Part shown: piece by piece, positions 53,030 to 63,900 of the stretch
Position numbering within the stretch: position 1 is the stretch's first letter
Layout: each line of letters begins with the position of its first letter
NCBI RefSeq assembly: GCF_014647375.1
Contig: NZ_BMPB01000018.1
Span: 33,904-97,903 of the forward strand
From: Parabacteroides faecis
Lineage (GTDB): Bacteria > Bacteroidota > Bacteroidia > Bacteroidales > Tannerellaceae
Length of the DNA stretch: 64,000 nt
Reading direction: 5' to 3'
Notes under the pieces: model-generated
What the model was told of the DNA's origin: nothing
Databases searched by the model: none
What the model saw: the letters and a program-made list of their open reading frames with translations, nothing else
Made by a program: the position numbers and the translations under genes

Positions 53030-54598
53030 TTATCTATTTCCGCCAGCCCACCAAACTTGTTCTGAGTAAATATATTGACCATCTCCATAGGCAGCTTTTA
53101 CTTCCGGGTTAGCAGATGTGTCACTATTTCCGTAAGGACAACGGATTGGGAATTTTTTTGTGTTCTTGAATGCATAGAAATCTTTACCTTCTGCTTTTAA
53201 ACGACGTACATCGTTGAAAGATTCTGTGGCTTCTCCGGAAGCTCCCCAGAAAGCGAAATATTTTTGCAACATAACTTCTTTTAAAGGATCGATAGCAAAC
53301 AGCGGTTTCACATTTGCTTCAAAATAACTGTTGGCTGCTTCTTCCGTCAAAGCTTGTGATGTAACAGTTATGTTTGAACCTAATGTAGTGATAGCCGAAG
53401 CTACACTGTTTTCCGTATTAAGAATAGCACTTGACACAGCTTCTTTTAATGCAGCTTCTGCTTCCGATGTACGGTTTAAGCGGCTAAGAGCTTCCGCTTC
53501 CAGGAATTTTATTTCATGGAAACTTAATAATAAAGTGGGAGCTGTTCCTGAATAAACAAATGCTGAAACACCATATTTTTGCATATTTTGTTCCGGAGTA
53601 CCATTAGGAGCAGGAACATAATTGGGATCGGAAGCTCCGGTAACCTGAATACGCTTTCCTCCTTGAGTCGGAGATAATATAACACGGGTAAAACGCGGGT
53701 CTTTGCGTTCGCTAAGTTTTGCACCTAAACTTTCACTGTTTGCAAAAGCTGCACGTGATGCAAAAAATCCGTAGAATGGGTTGATGTTGTTTACATCATA
53801 GACAGCAAAGGCTGCCTGGTCCGCTGCAGAAGAAAATGATTTAGCTGTGTATTCTAATACTTTTTTCAGATCTCCATCCTTGTCGGATGAGCGGTTGAGT
53901 AAACGCATTGTATAACGAGCTTTCAGACCATAAGCAAATTTCAACCATTTTCCGGCATCGCCACCGTAAAGTAAATCGTAGTTTCCTAATGGGGAGAGAT
54001 CTTCTTTTTGCAGGTTGACGATCGCATCATCCAATAATGTCATTATTGTTGCATAAATTTCTTCCTGTTTATCGATTTTAGGAGTCATGTACAGTGGAGA
54101 ACCGTTTTCGTCGACAACGGCAGCTTCACTATAAGGCGTATCACCAAACATATCAGTTAATAATGCAGAGTTATAAGCAGCCATAACTTCAGCAGCACCT
54201 TTAGTAATATAATTTCCTTCGTCGCGGCCACCTTCGTTACACTGATTGATAATTATACGTGCATTCTTCAAAGAGGTATATGTTCCACTCCAGATATTAT
54301 TGAATGTAGATGCGGCAGACGGTTCGTTTAGGCGAGTTTCTGCATTGTATAATTGGTTGTCGATACCTACTTCATATTCAATATAAGATGAGAAATAAGT
54401 ATTGAAGTCTCCTCCTACATTAGAAAAAGCTGTAGAAGTAATAACATCTGTCATGATGAATTTGCCTTCTACACTGTTTGTATGGCTGGTATCTTTGTTG
54501 ATATTATCCATGATATCTTCTGAACAGGCGGAAAATATCAGGGAGAAAGATACGACAGTCAAAGTTTTTAAGGAACCTATAATTGTTTTCATATTCAT
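53030..54598 (-). CDS. SusD/RagB-family lipoprotein (SusD_2 type)
   Basis: The 522-residue protein has a lipobox near SLIFSACSEDIMDN. Its body shows SusD_2-type blocks: SSYIEYEVGIDNQLYN, NARIIINQCNEGGR, MAAYNSALLTDMFGDTPYSEA, FAYGLKARYTMRLLNRS and EIKFLEAEALSRLNRTSEAEAALKEAV. It lies 11 bp downstream of the N-terminally truncated susC at 54610 and would be silent with it unless transcribed independently. No hydrolase gene accompanies the pair. Confidence 0.9.
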   Translation of the reverse strand: MNMKTIIGSLKTLTVVSFSLIFSACSEDIMDNINKDTSHTNSVEGKFIMTDVITSTAFSNVGGDFNTYFSSYIEYEVGIDNQLYNAETRLNEPSAASTFNNIWSGTYTSLKNARIIINQCNEGGRDEGNYITKGAAEVMAAYNSALLTDMFGDTPYSEAAVVDENGSPLYMTPKIDKQEEIYATIMTLLDDAIVNLQKEDLSPLGNYDLLYGGDAGKWLKFAYGLKARYTMRLLNRSSDKDGDLKKVLEYTAKSFSSAADQAAFAVYDVNNINPFYGFFASRAAFANSESLGAKLSERKDPRFTRVILSPTQGGKRIQVTGASDPNYVPAPNGTPEQNMQKYGVSAFVYSGTAPTLLLSFHEIKFLEAEALSRLNRTSEAEAALKEAVSSAILNTENSVASAITTLGSNITVTSQALTEEAANSYFEANVKPLFAIDPLKEVMLQKYFAFWGASGEATESFNDVRRLKAEGKDFYAFKNTKKFPIRCPYGNSDTSANPEVKAAYGDGQYIYSEQVWWAGGNR

Positions 54599-54609
54599 TT
54601 CTTTAACTA

Positions 54610-57600
54610 TTAGAATTTCACATTGACACCGAATCCGTAGCTGGAAGTTCCCGGAAGAGAGAAACGTTCAAATGCTCCGGCCATATTATTATTACCTAAT
54701 GTCGCTTCAGGATCGAATCCTTTTATTTCAGACCAAACAATGATATTACGTGCAAATACATTTACGTTTACATTCAGGTTATTCTTGTTATAAACCGGAT
54801 AACTTAATGCTATTTCGCGTAATTTCAGGAATGAGTTGTCATAAATATAAGCTTCGTCTATACCTCTTACCGTACGGAAATAAGTTTCTGCATTTTCTCC
54901 GGAAACATGGATATCATTCGGTGCATATCCGGTTACATTTCCACTAGCGTCTTTAACCTCTTTTACTGAGTTTTTTCCAAAAGTGAACCCGTTTTTACGA
55001 TAGTCGGCAGACAGTTGGCTAACGCCATAGAAGTTTTGCTCTCCGGCTGTACCGCTATACATCTGACCTCCCTGTTTCCAGTCGAATACTGCTGATAGAC
55101 GGAACTTATAAAGTTCTATGGTTGTACTGAAACCTAGACGGAAGTCTGGAGACACTTTTCCGATCACGGCTTCTTCACCAGCCTGCGGCATACCGTTTTC
55201 ATCGACTACAATTTGTCCGGCTTCGTTGCGTAAGTAACTTACACCATATACTACCGGGAACTTATCTTTGATACCGGCACGTACCTGTGGAGTTACGAAT
55301 CCGCCCAACATAATGCTTTCTACTCCAGGAGCCAGCTCGTCTACATAGTTGTCTATTTTGGAGAAGTTGAATGCAAAATCAAGTTTGAAGTCTTTTGTAT
55401 CAACAGGAGAAATTCCGAGTGTGAGTTCATGTACGTTTGAGTGCATTTTACCACCGTTCATCATCATACTGCTTGAACCGGTCGAACCGGCCAATGGAAC
55501 TTCAAATATCTGATCCGTTACATTTTGTCTGGAGAATGTATAATTCAAAGAGAATAAGCCATTCAGGAATGTAAGATCGGCACCGATTTCGTATGATTTT
55601 GTATTCTGAGGTTTCAGATTAGGATCATAAACGACATAATAAGGAATATACGACATGACACCATTCAAAGGATACATGATGGGAGTACCCTGGAAGAAAC
55701 CACCGCCATATCCGGGTGTGTAATAATATGTCGGCACATATTCACCTGCCATACCTACTTCTGCGTATGATGCACGTATTTTACCAAATGTCAGGATATC
55801 GTTTTTCAGCGGTTCTAGTTCTGTGAATACCCATCCTAAAGATACTGACGGATAGAAGAAAGAACGGTTGCCACGTGGCATAGACGATACGATATCATTA
55901 CGTCCTGTTACATTAAAATACAACATGTTTTTCCAGGCTAATGACAGGCTCGCAAAATTACCGACTGTACGTTTTCTGGAATAAGAAGCTGATGAGCTAT
56001 ATACAGAAGCATTGTTCAGATGATTCCATCCCGGAAAGTTGAAGTTATATCCTTCCGCCATCGTATCTTTGATGCGTTTGTCAACTAACTCATTACCCAG
56101 TAAGGCATCAAAATTGAAATCATCATTAATATGCCAGTTGTAGGTGAAAGTCAATAGAGAGTTCATTTCATTTACGGTAAAACCATAATCACGGGCATAG
56201 CCTAATCCCGTTCCTGTACCTGTACTTCCATAACCATAAATATCGAGATAGCTTGTTGTATAGGCATCGTCTCCAAGTTGGTATTTGATATCGAGTTTAT
56301 GATCCTCTGTATTGAATTTAGTTGAATATTTTAAGAATGCATTTCCGAAAAAGCGTTGTGAACGTTCGGTAAAAGAGTTGTTGTCGACGGCCCAGTTTGC
56401 ATCGTCAATCCAACCTTCGCGGAAAGTATTTTGTGTATATGGATCGCCTTCGATATGTGCAGGAATTCCGGCCATATTATAACTGATAGGTGCAGTATAT
56501 ACGGTTGCTGTGACACCATCGTTGGCTGTACCTTGTTTTTTTATTTTTGATGTTACAAAATTACCAGTGAAACCTGTTGTCCAGTTTTCGTGTAATTTGG
56601 CTTCACCTGATAATTTGGCATTGTAACGGTTCATGCCTGTTGATGGTACGATACCGTCTGAATGGGTATTACCTAACGAGAATGCGTAGTTTCCTTTATC
56701 GAAAGCCTGCGCAACGTTTACCGAGTTACTCCAGGTTACACCTGTATTATAAAAATCTTTTGCATTATTATATGCCTGAGGCGTTGCCCAGGGATCTAAA
56801 CCGGCGGCAGCACGTTGAGCCACATAATATTGACCTTGGTGTAAACCGTCTTTGGTGTATGCGTTCTGAACATTACCACCATAAACGGGATCGTTTGCTA
56901 AATCTGAAATTTTAGGTCCCCAACTGAAACCTGAATACGGATTGAAATTTCCTGTAGTACCTTGTGCAAATTCACTTTGTAATTCAGGTAATGTTGCGAT
57001 TTTATCAAAAGCTACATTTGTACTGAAGGAAACTTGCGGTTTACCTTTCTTTGCCCCTCTACCACTTTTTGTTGTGATGACGATCACACCATTGGAGGCA
57101 CGCATACCATACAATGCTGATGCTGCTTGTCCTTTCAGGATATTGATACTTTCAATATCATTCGGGTCTAGGTCGACTGCACGGTTTGCATAGTCAGTAC
57201 CGGCAACACTTCCTGTATTCATGTTATCTGTGTTCACATCGGATGTAGAGGCGATAGGCATACCATCTATGACATATAATGGAGTATTATCTCCGGTGAA
57301 AGAACGTGAACCACGAATAGTGATTTTGGATGATGCACCAGGCATACCGGAAGACGGTGCAATGTCAATACCTGAAACCTTTCCTTGTAAAGCTCCGGCT
57401 AAGTTTGTATTTGCTGCTTGAGTCAATTCTTCGGATTTCACGTCTTGCACAGCATATCCTAACGCTTTTTTCTCTTTGGAAATCCCCATCGCTGTAACAA
57501 CGATTTCAGAAAGGTTTTGAGTATCAGACGTTAGTCTGATGTTTAGAACTGGTTGAACAGCGACTTCCTGGCTTTTCATACCTACGTACGAAACTACCAG

Positions 57601-57615
57601 AGTCTTTGCAGAACT
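54610..57615 (-). pseudogene. 5'-truncated susC, probably a silent exchangeable cassette
   Basis: The reading frame gives plug and barrel of a SusC receptor (SEIVVTAMGISKEKKALGYAVQDV at the start, GVNVKF at the end) but no signal peptide and no complete carboxypeptidase-regulatory-like domain. Read upstream of the first ATG (57579), the frame continues through SSAKTLVVSYVG, like the other susC, then meets a stop a few codons later (TAA near 57624). Homology ends exactly at a codon boundary, 57615, at the end of a 21-bp block identical to the susC at 60950. No CAAAnnTA promoter is seen in the 250 bp upstream. It is probably a silent cassette that can gain an expressed 5' end by recombination, though a plain deletion is possible. 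Confidence 0.8.
57595..57615 (-). other. Putative recombination core, copy 1 (susC 5' junction)
   Basis: These 21 bp (minus-strand AGTTCTGCAAAGACTC... at its start) are identical to 63938-63958. On the susC side the next 18 bp match 15 of 18 and then diverge. On the other side similarity stops at once, with an acgcgcgct sequence in place of the coding sequence. A site-specific recombination site or homologous crossover point is the best explanation. Confidence 0.7.
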
Positions 57616-57778
57616 ACGCGCGCTGTTAAATTATTGATTAATAGCATGTTATGTGTTTATATATTATTTGTTTATTAATATGGAAAATACATTTGTTAGA
57701 GATTTATTATTAAACTGAAAGTGTATTTTCGTGTTGATTATCAGCGAATTGATATACTATTGAAATTAGATATAATAA

Positions 57779-57827
57779 ATCGGGTAGAATTTGATATTAA
57801 AATATAAACACTCAAATTCTACCCGAT
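57779..57827 (-). terminator. Terminator after AAA ATPase gene
   Basis: ATCGGGTAGAATTTGA / TCAAATTCTACCCGAT, a perfect 16-bp stem with a 17-nt loop and AT-rich tail on the minus strand, 38 bp after the ATPase stop. Another inverted repeat (GAAAATACA / TGTATTTTC, 57682-57730) and a plus-strand TACATTTG box (57688-57695) lie between it and the truncated susC. Confidence 0.75.
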
Positions 57828-57864
57828 ATACAAGGTTTTCTAACTGTTTAACAAAGTGGGAAAG

Positions 57865-59076
57865 TTATTTGAATTCCATCAAAAATTTGCGGATCGGGAT
57901 CTGTTTTATTCCTTCATATGAACTACCCTCTATTTCATCCATTGTAATAACCATCTTAGGATAATTGTCCTTTATTGCTAAGAGGTTTCCAAATTCACGC
58001 TCATAAGTTTTAGGATCCATTACAGAGTAGGCTACTTGTATATATATTTTTTCTCCATCTTTCACACCAACGAAGTCTATTTCTTTATCTCCATCCCTTC
58101 CTACCGATAAAGTGTAGCCGTTGACAAGAAGATGATGGCATACAATATTCTCTAAGACTTGTGCTATATCGTTTGCTCTGAAAGGACGGATCGCATGTCG
58201 AATCCCCAAATCTTCAAAATAATATTTTTCTCCGATTTGAAACTGACGTTTTCCCTGGATATCTGACGGACGTAACCTTTTTACAAAGTAAGCATTATTC
58301 AGATAATTCAAGTATTCTAATATGGTTTTAGGAGGCAAATCGACACGTTGAGATTTAAGGTACTCGCTTATCTTATTGGCTGAAAACAAATTACCAATCG
58401 TATCAGCCAAATATATTGTTAAATCCTGCAACTGTCTGACATTCCTTATACTATATCTATTTACTACATCCTTAAGTATAATTGTATCATAAATACTTCG
58501 TAAATAATCCGAAACCAGTAATTCATTAAAAGGTAGATTTATTAAATATGGTAAACCTCCAAACTTATAAAACTTAGTGAAAGAATCGGAACTATCTTCC
58601 AACTTATGAAACAGTAAGAACTCTTTATAAGTCAAACTATATATTTTAAATTCGATGTACCGACCGCTTAAATAGGTTGCCAATTCACTTGAAAGCATAT
58701 TAGCATTACTTCCAGTACAATATATATCATAACTTCCTTCTGCAAAGAAATGTCGCAGTGCTTTCTCAAAACTCGCAATATCCTGTACCTCATCAATAAA
58801 CAAAAAACATTTATTGTTCGGATCATTACGTTTCTGTGTTACATAATTTATCAGATCTGCATAGTCTTTTAAGCTGTCGAATTCAAACAATTCTTTATTA
58901 ATATAGATTATATCCGAAAGCGGGTATGAGATGCGTATATAATCCATTAATTGGAAAAGAAGAAAACTTTTTCCAACACGACGTTGGCCGGTCAGAACTT
59001 TTATCATCTGTGTATTGACAAATGGTTTGATACGATCAAGATATAAATCTCTATTATAGAACTCCGGAGTTTTCAT
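57865..59076 (-). CDS. AAA_14/DUF4143-type ATPase
   Basis: The 403-residue protein has an N-terminal AAA domain with Walker A LTGQRRVGKSFLLFQL and Walker B CFLFIDEVQDI, and a C-terminal DUF4143-like nuclease-fold part (QIGEKYYFEDLGIRHAI...DGDKEIDFVG). Such genes occur in many copies in Bacteroidetes and have no firm function. It is a lone gene between two SusC/SusD pairs, with its own promoter (CAAATATA 59106-59113) flanked by two palindromes and its own terminator. Confidence 0.87.
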   Translation of the reverse strand: MKTPEFYNRDLYLDRIKPFVNTQMIKVLTGQRRVGKSFLLFQLMDYIRISYPLSDIIYINKELFEFDSLKDYADLINYVTQKRNDPNNKCFLFIDEVQDIASFEKALRHFFAEGSYDIYCTGSNANMLSSELATYLSGRYIEFKIYSLTYKEFLLFHKLEDSSDSFTKFYKFGGLPYLINLPFNELLVSDYLRSIYDTIILKDVVNRYSIRNVRQLQDLTIYLADTIGNLFSANKISEYLKSQRVDLPPKTILEYLNYLNNAYFVKRLRPSDIQGKRQFQIGEKYYFEDLGIRHAIRPFRANDIAQVLENIVCHHLLVNGYTLSVGRDGDKEIDFVGVKDGEKIYIQVAYSVMDPKTYEREFGNLLAIKDNYPKMVITMDEIEGSSYEGIKQIPIRKFLMEFK

Positions 59077-59082
59077 TTTTTA

Positions 59083-59138
59083 TTACTTATAAGTAAAACC
59101 AAAAGCAAATATAGTGCTTTTATTTCTTATAAGAAATA
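59083..59138 (-). promoter_or_regulatory. ATPase promoter flanked by two palindromic operator-like sites
   Basis: TTACTTATAAGTAA (59083-59096) and TATTTCTTATAAGAAATA (59121-59138) are perfect palindromes sharing the core CTTATAAG, with centres 40 bp apart (about four helical turns). Between them is the minus-strand -7 box TATATTTG (59106-59113). One palindrome covers the region from the start site toward the ATG (59076), the other the -33 region, a typical arrangement for a repressor-bound loop. Confidence 0.7.
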
Positions 59139-59213
59139 GATACTACTTGTAATTAAAGTTATTTGGTTATCTGATATCCTTCACTGAGTAGGGGGAACAT
59201 GCTTGGGCGAACA

Positions 59214-59247
59214 AAAAAAGAAGGCATCCCGGAGGACACCTTCTTTT
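59214..59247 (-). terminator. Terminator after susD at 59269
   Basis: On the minus strand AAAAGAAGGTGTCC / GGATGCCTTCTTTTTTT with a short CCGG-containing loop: stem plus T run, immediately after the susD stop. Confidence 0.85.
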
Positions 59248-59268
59248 CTATAATATTGCAAATTCTAA

Positions 59269-60930
59269 TTAGTCAACAACTCCATCAGTCAGACCTGCAC
59301 CTTCACCACTCTGTGGTAATGTACCTTCATTATTATTGTCTGATTCCGAAATACCGTTGTTTGCATTAATTTCATTACGCGGGATACGCATCAGCAACCA
59401 ACCGTTGTTGGCAGCCAAATTAAATTTGAATCCATCCGGGAAGTTACTCTCGACACGATTGTTGAAACGAACAACATTTTTCTGAAGACGTAGGATATCA
59501 AATAAAGCAAATCCTTCTCCCCACAATTCAACACGGCGCTGCATCCATACTTCATCCTGGAATCCTGTAGCAGAAGTAGCTTTGCTTGTATAAGACGGAT
59601 CACGATAATTCTTTACGAAATCTTCCAGAATACGTTTTCCACCACCGAGATCTCCGCTCATAGCTTTGGCTTCAGCCTGGATCAGGATCATTTCTTCTGC
59701 ACGCATCATACACCAGTCACCGGCATTGATGTTATTCCCCAAAATACCCTGATAAGCACCAAACTTAACGTTTGTATAAGGAAGATATGCCATTTTTACA
59801 TCAGGAACTACCAACGGTCCGATAGGTTGTCCATCGTAGCCTCTCCAAGATACATTTTTCAGGTTCGGAGAATCCAGTTTTTCATCTACCCACCATCCTT
59901 TTCTTACATCCGTATCTGGTATCTTCGTATAAAGCAGCGTATTGATCATTTTATAACATCCAACACCACAAGAATATGAATCACCAGAGAAAGAAGAAAT
60001 CACAGAAGGCCATGAAGGATAAGCATCCGGCATATTGGTCGGAGTCAGAATCAATGCCCACATCCAGTTATGGTCATTAGAATCAACGAACCCCGGTTTG
60101 CTTACTTCATCACGGCTATAAGGTGTATATCCGCCTAATGCATTTGTTGCATCTTCATAAGCAGCAGCCCAGTTTTGCATAACCAGATTTGCACGAGCGC
60201 GAAGTCCATAAGCCACATTCTGATCGATCTCGTTTTTAGACTTTCTGTTGTATCCTTCCAACAAAGGAATTGCTGTATTCAGGTCGTCCATGATCAAGTC
60301 ATATACTTCTTGAACAGATGCACGCGGATTATTCAACAGATCACCTTCTACCTTATCTGTTACAATCGGAACAGCCGGCTTACTTTCATTTCCTTTATAA
60401 GTGAACTGATACTGCTGAACCAGTGTCAGATAATCAAATGCACGGGTTGCGATAGCTTGTGCCTTATAGTAATTAAGTGTTTTATCCGTATTATCTTCCG
60501 GGATAGTGGCGATAATATCGTTAGCCATTTTAATCTGGTTGTAAATCATAGCCCAACGCATATTCGGATTTGCATAATTATATATTCTATCCGCATATTC
60601 ACTGGCAACGGAGAACCAGTTATATCCACTGGCATCACTCACCATGTCCGCTCCATTCAAATCCAGCGACAAACAAGCTGCCGGATAACCGAAGTCGTCA
60701 TCACGTGGATTATCTTCACCATACACACAATACTGTTTACCGATTGAAAAGTACATACCGCTCAAATCGGCTGCTACACGTTCGGGAATTGCTTCCGCTA
60801 TTTCCTGTTTCTGGTCAGAAGTAGAATTTCCGCCTTCGGGTTGTGTATCCAGATCTGTACAAGAGGCAGTTGCCAAAACCAGTCCCGGAATTAATATCCA
60901 TGATTTATTTATAAATTTCATAATCTTCAT
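59269..60930 (-). CDS. SusD/RagB-family lipoprotein
   Basis: The 553-residue protein has a signal peptide with lipobox LVLATASC (Cys near residue 24). SusD features include ADLSGMYFSIGKQYCVYGEDN, MIYNQIKMANDIIATIPEDN, AQAIATRAFDYLTLVQQYQFTY and GLRARANLVMQNWAAAYEDATNAL, with a C-terminal RVELWGEGFALFDILRLQK. It pairs with the susC 19 bp upstream and would bind the nutrient at the surface. No associated hydrolase lies in the window. Confidence 0.92.
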   Translation of the reverse strand: MKIMKFINKSWILIPGLVLATASCTDLDTQPEGGNSTSDQKQEIAEAIPERVAADLSGMYFSIGKQYCVYGEDNPRDDDFGYPAACLSLDLNGADMVSDASGYNWFSVASEYADRIYNYANPNMRWAMIYNQIKMANDIIATIPEDNTDKTLNYYKAQAIATRAFDYLTLVQQYQFTYKGNESKPAVPIVTDKVEGDLLNNPRASVQEVYDLIMDDLNTAIPLLEGYNRKSKNEIDQNVAYGLRARANLVMQNWAAAYEDATNALGGYTPYSRDEVSKPGFVDSNDHNWMWALILTPTNMPDAYPSWPSVISSFSGDSYSCGVGCYKMINTLLYTKIPDTDVRKGWWVDEKLDSPNLKNVSWRGYDGQPIGPLVVPDVKMAYLPYTNVKFGAYQGILGNNINAGDWCMMRAEEMILIQAEAKAMSGDLGGGKRILEDFVKNYRDPSYTSKATSATGFQDEVWMQRRVELWGEGFALFDILRLQKNVVRFNNRVESNFPDGFKFNLAANNGWLLMRIPRNEINANNGISESDNNNEGTLPQSGEGAGLTDGVVD

Positions 60931-60949
60931 CTTTTTTGTTTACAATAAA

Positions 60950-63900
60950 TTAGAATGTAACACTGATACCTCCTGACAAACTACGGAGTGCAGAATATTT
61001 TGCACCTACGGCATCATCATTACCGAAGTATGCAACACCTAAGTTCTGGCGAGCATCAAGACCTTTTCTGGAAGCGATAAGTGCCACGTTATCTCCAGAG
61101 AAGAAGATACGCAAGTTATTTACCATAAATTTAGTTGTCCATTTTTTCGGGAATGTATATCCAACCATCACGCTATTCAAGCTCAAATAGTTAGAACTCT
61201 GAAGGAATCGCGAAGACAAATCCTGATTTCTCTTATCTGCACTGCTGATACGAGGGATATTGCTGCCTTTATTGGTTTCACTCCATGCATTCAAAATATC
61301 TTTGTGCCAGTTAGTACCTGCTGTATTTGCCTCACCACTGTGCATCAACTGTTGGTAAGAATAGTCATACACTTTACCACCCAATTGATAAGACAATCCT
61401 ACAGAAACGTCAAATCCGCGATATTGAACAGAAGTACCGAAACCTCCGTATATCTTAGGCAAAGTAGAACCTAAATCTGATTGCTTGGCAGCACTGAAAT
61501 CATCAGTAGTAGTCATGTCTCCATTATCCGGATCTACATAATATAAAGCCTTACCTGTTTCAGGATCAACGCCTGCATCTTTAACCAAATATGCGTTATA
61601 CAAAGAACCTCCGACATTACGGATAGTTACAGAACTCTTAATACCGCCATTATTCTTTGCTGTCTCTGCCAGATCAAGAATCTTGTTCTTATAATGAGTC
61701 ATGTTCAGATTGAATGACCATGTTAAATCTTTCGTTCTGATAATATCAGCATTCAAATCTAATTCAACACCTGCATTTCTCATAGAACCAACATTCATCG
61801 GGATCGTTGAATAACCTAATGAAATAGGCACCGGCTGGTTGTAAAGCAAATCGACTGTCTTACGGCTGAAATATTCGAAACTACCGCTCAATCTTTCTTT
61901 GAACAAGGTAAATTCAAGACCGGCATTAAAACTATATGAAGTTTCCCAGGTTATATCCTTATTACCTTTGTAAGTAAATGATGTTGCAAAATCACCAGCA
62001 CTGTTAGATACAGTATACTGATCTAAATAAGCATAATAGTTAGGAGTAATACCATCTGTAAGCAACAAGTTGTCATTACCTTGTACACCGTAACTGGCTT
62101 TTATCTTCAACAAGTCGATCCATGTAGCATCCAGATCCTTGAAGAACTCTTCCTTGTTCATCAACCACGCAGCACCAACACTACCGAAGTTACCCCAACG
62201 GTGATCCGGGTGGAAACGTGAAGAAGCATCGCGACGATAAGAAGCAGAAGCAAAATACTTTCCATCATAGTCATACTGAACACGAGCCAGAATACCGAGT
62301 GTAGAATAAGTATCCGTAGAGGAACTTACAGTCGGAGGTGTTTGGATAGCATTGCTAAGTTCACCAATGAACGGGTTATAAAGTTTTTTGTTTGAACCTT
62401 CCATTTTCTGGATTTTCAGATTATAAGATTCATAACCTACCAATGCGTCGATATTATGTGAACCGAAACTTTGCTTATAAGTAAGCAAATATTGCTGGTT
62501 CAAACCGATATTTCTTTCATTCTTAACATTTACATAACCTTCAGAACCAACAGCTCCGCCATAAAAAGGATTGTTCAGGATAGAACTTCTCTGGTTACTT
62601 GAATTTACACCGACATTTGCTGTAAACTGCAAGCCTTTATACAAATCAACGATTGCGTAAAATTTAGTATTCAATACATCTGTATATGCATGGAATTTAT
62701 CCAGTTCCAAAGTTACGCCCGGATTAGCCATAGGCATGAAAGGACGAACCTGACCTGTAGAGTTACCAAAGTCATAAACAGTATAACCGCGGTTATCCAC
62801 CTTTATGCTGCCGTCATTATTTCTTACATAGATCGGATAAACCGGAGCAATCAGGTCGGTAATATAGAAAAGGTTACCAGATGAACCCCATTTGTCCTGA
62901 GCATCCGGAGCCTTACTGTCATAATATGTATAAGCCATATTTGCACCAATCTTCAACCAGCTCTTTGCCTGGTAGTCTACTTTTGAACGGCCTGTATAAC
63001 GAGTAAAACCTGAACCGGAAATAATACCTGCATCATCCAGATAACCTAAAGAGAAATAATAATTGATCTTTTCAGAAGCACCTGATACTGTTGCGTTATA
63101 TTCCTGACGTAAATTTCCTTTATTAAAAGTATTATCATACCAGTCATCCGGTGTATAATAGTAAGAACCATCACTGTAACCTAATGTTGCATTAGGATTG
63201 ATACGACCGTCTGTACCGATAAAATCTTCCCCGTTAGGAGTAGTATAAACCTGATATCCTACTCCACCATTGTCTGAAGAGAAAATATTCTTCAATGCAT
63301 AAGCACGAGCATCCGCAGCACTTCCTCCGGCATAAGCTTTGCTGTTATACAGAGCCTTGTATGCTGTTTCATAATACATGGCAGGGTCTTTCATTACATT
63401 ATATTGAGGTACGGCACGTGAATTGCTACCCCATTTTGCATCGACAGTTACCACTGCTTCTCTGGCAGTACCTTTTTTAGTTGTAATCAATACAACACCA
63501 TTTGCACCACGTGCTCCGTAGATTGCACTGGCAGAAGCATCTTTCAGTACACTCATCGATTCGATATCGTTCGGGTTGATCGCTGCAATATCACCATCAT
63601 AAGGAACGCCGTCAACTACATATAAAGGAGAACTGCTAGAACTCATAGAACCAATACCACGGATACGGATAGTAGCTGCTTTTCCCGGTTGTCCGTTTGC
63701 ACTCACACCCTGTACACCGGCTACCTGACCAGCCAAAGCATTTGTAACGTTTGCAACCTGGCGTTCTGCAATCTTTTCTGCTTTCATTGTAGATGCAGAT
63801 CCTGTGAACGCTGATTTCTTTGCCGTACCGTAAGCTACGACCATTACTTCTTCCAAAGCCTGTGAACTGGACTCCAGTAGTACCCGCATTTTAGGCTTAA

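Noticed and set aside
54610-57579. Complete, independently expressed susC starting at ATG 57579
   Set aside because: No signal peptide or N-terminal domain would be made, and homology continues in frame upstream of this ATG to an abrupt break at 57615.
57865-59076. The ATPase as the recombinase for the SusC/SusD cassettes
   Set aside because: Walker motifs and a DUF4143-type C-terminus are visible but no tyrosine or serine recombinase catalytic motifs.
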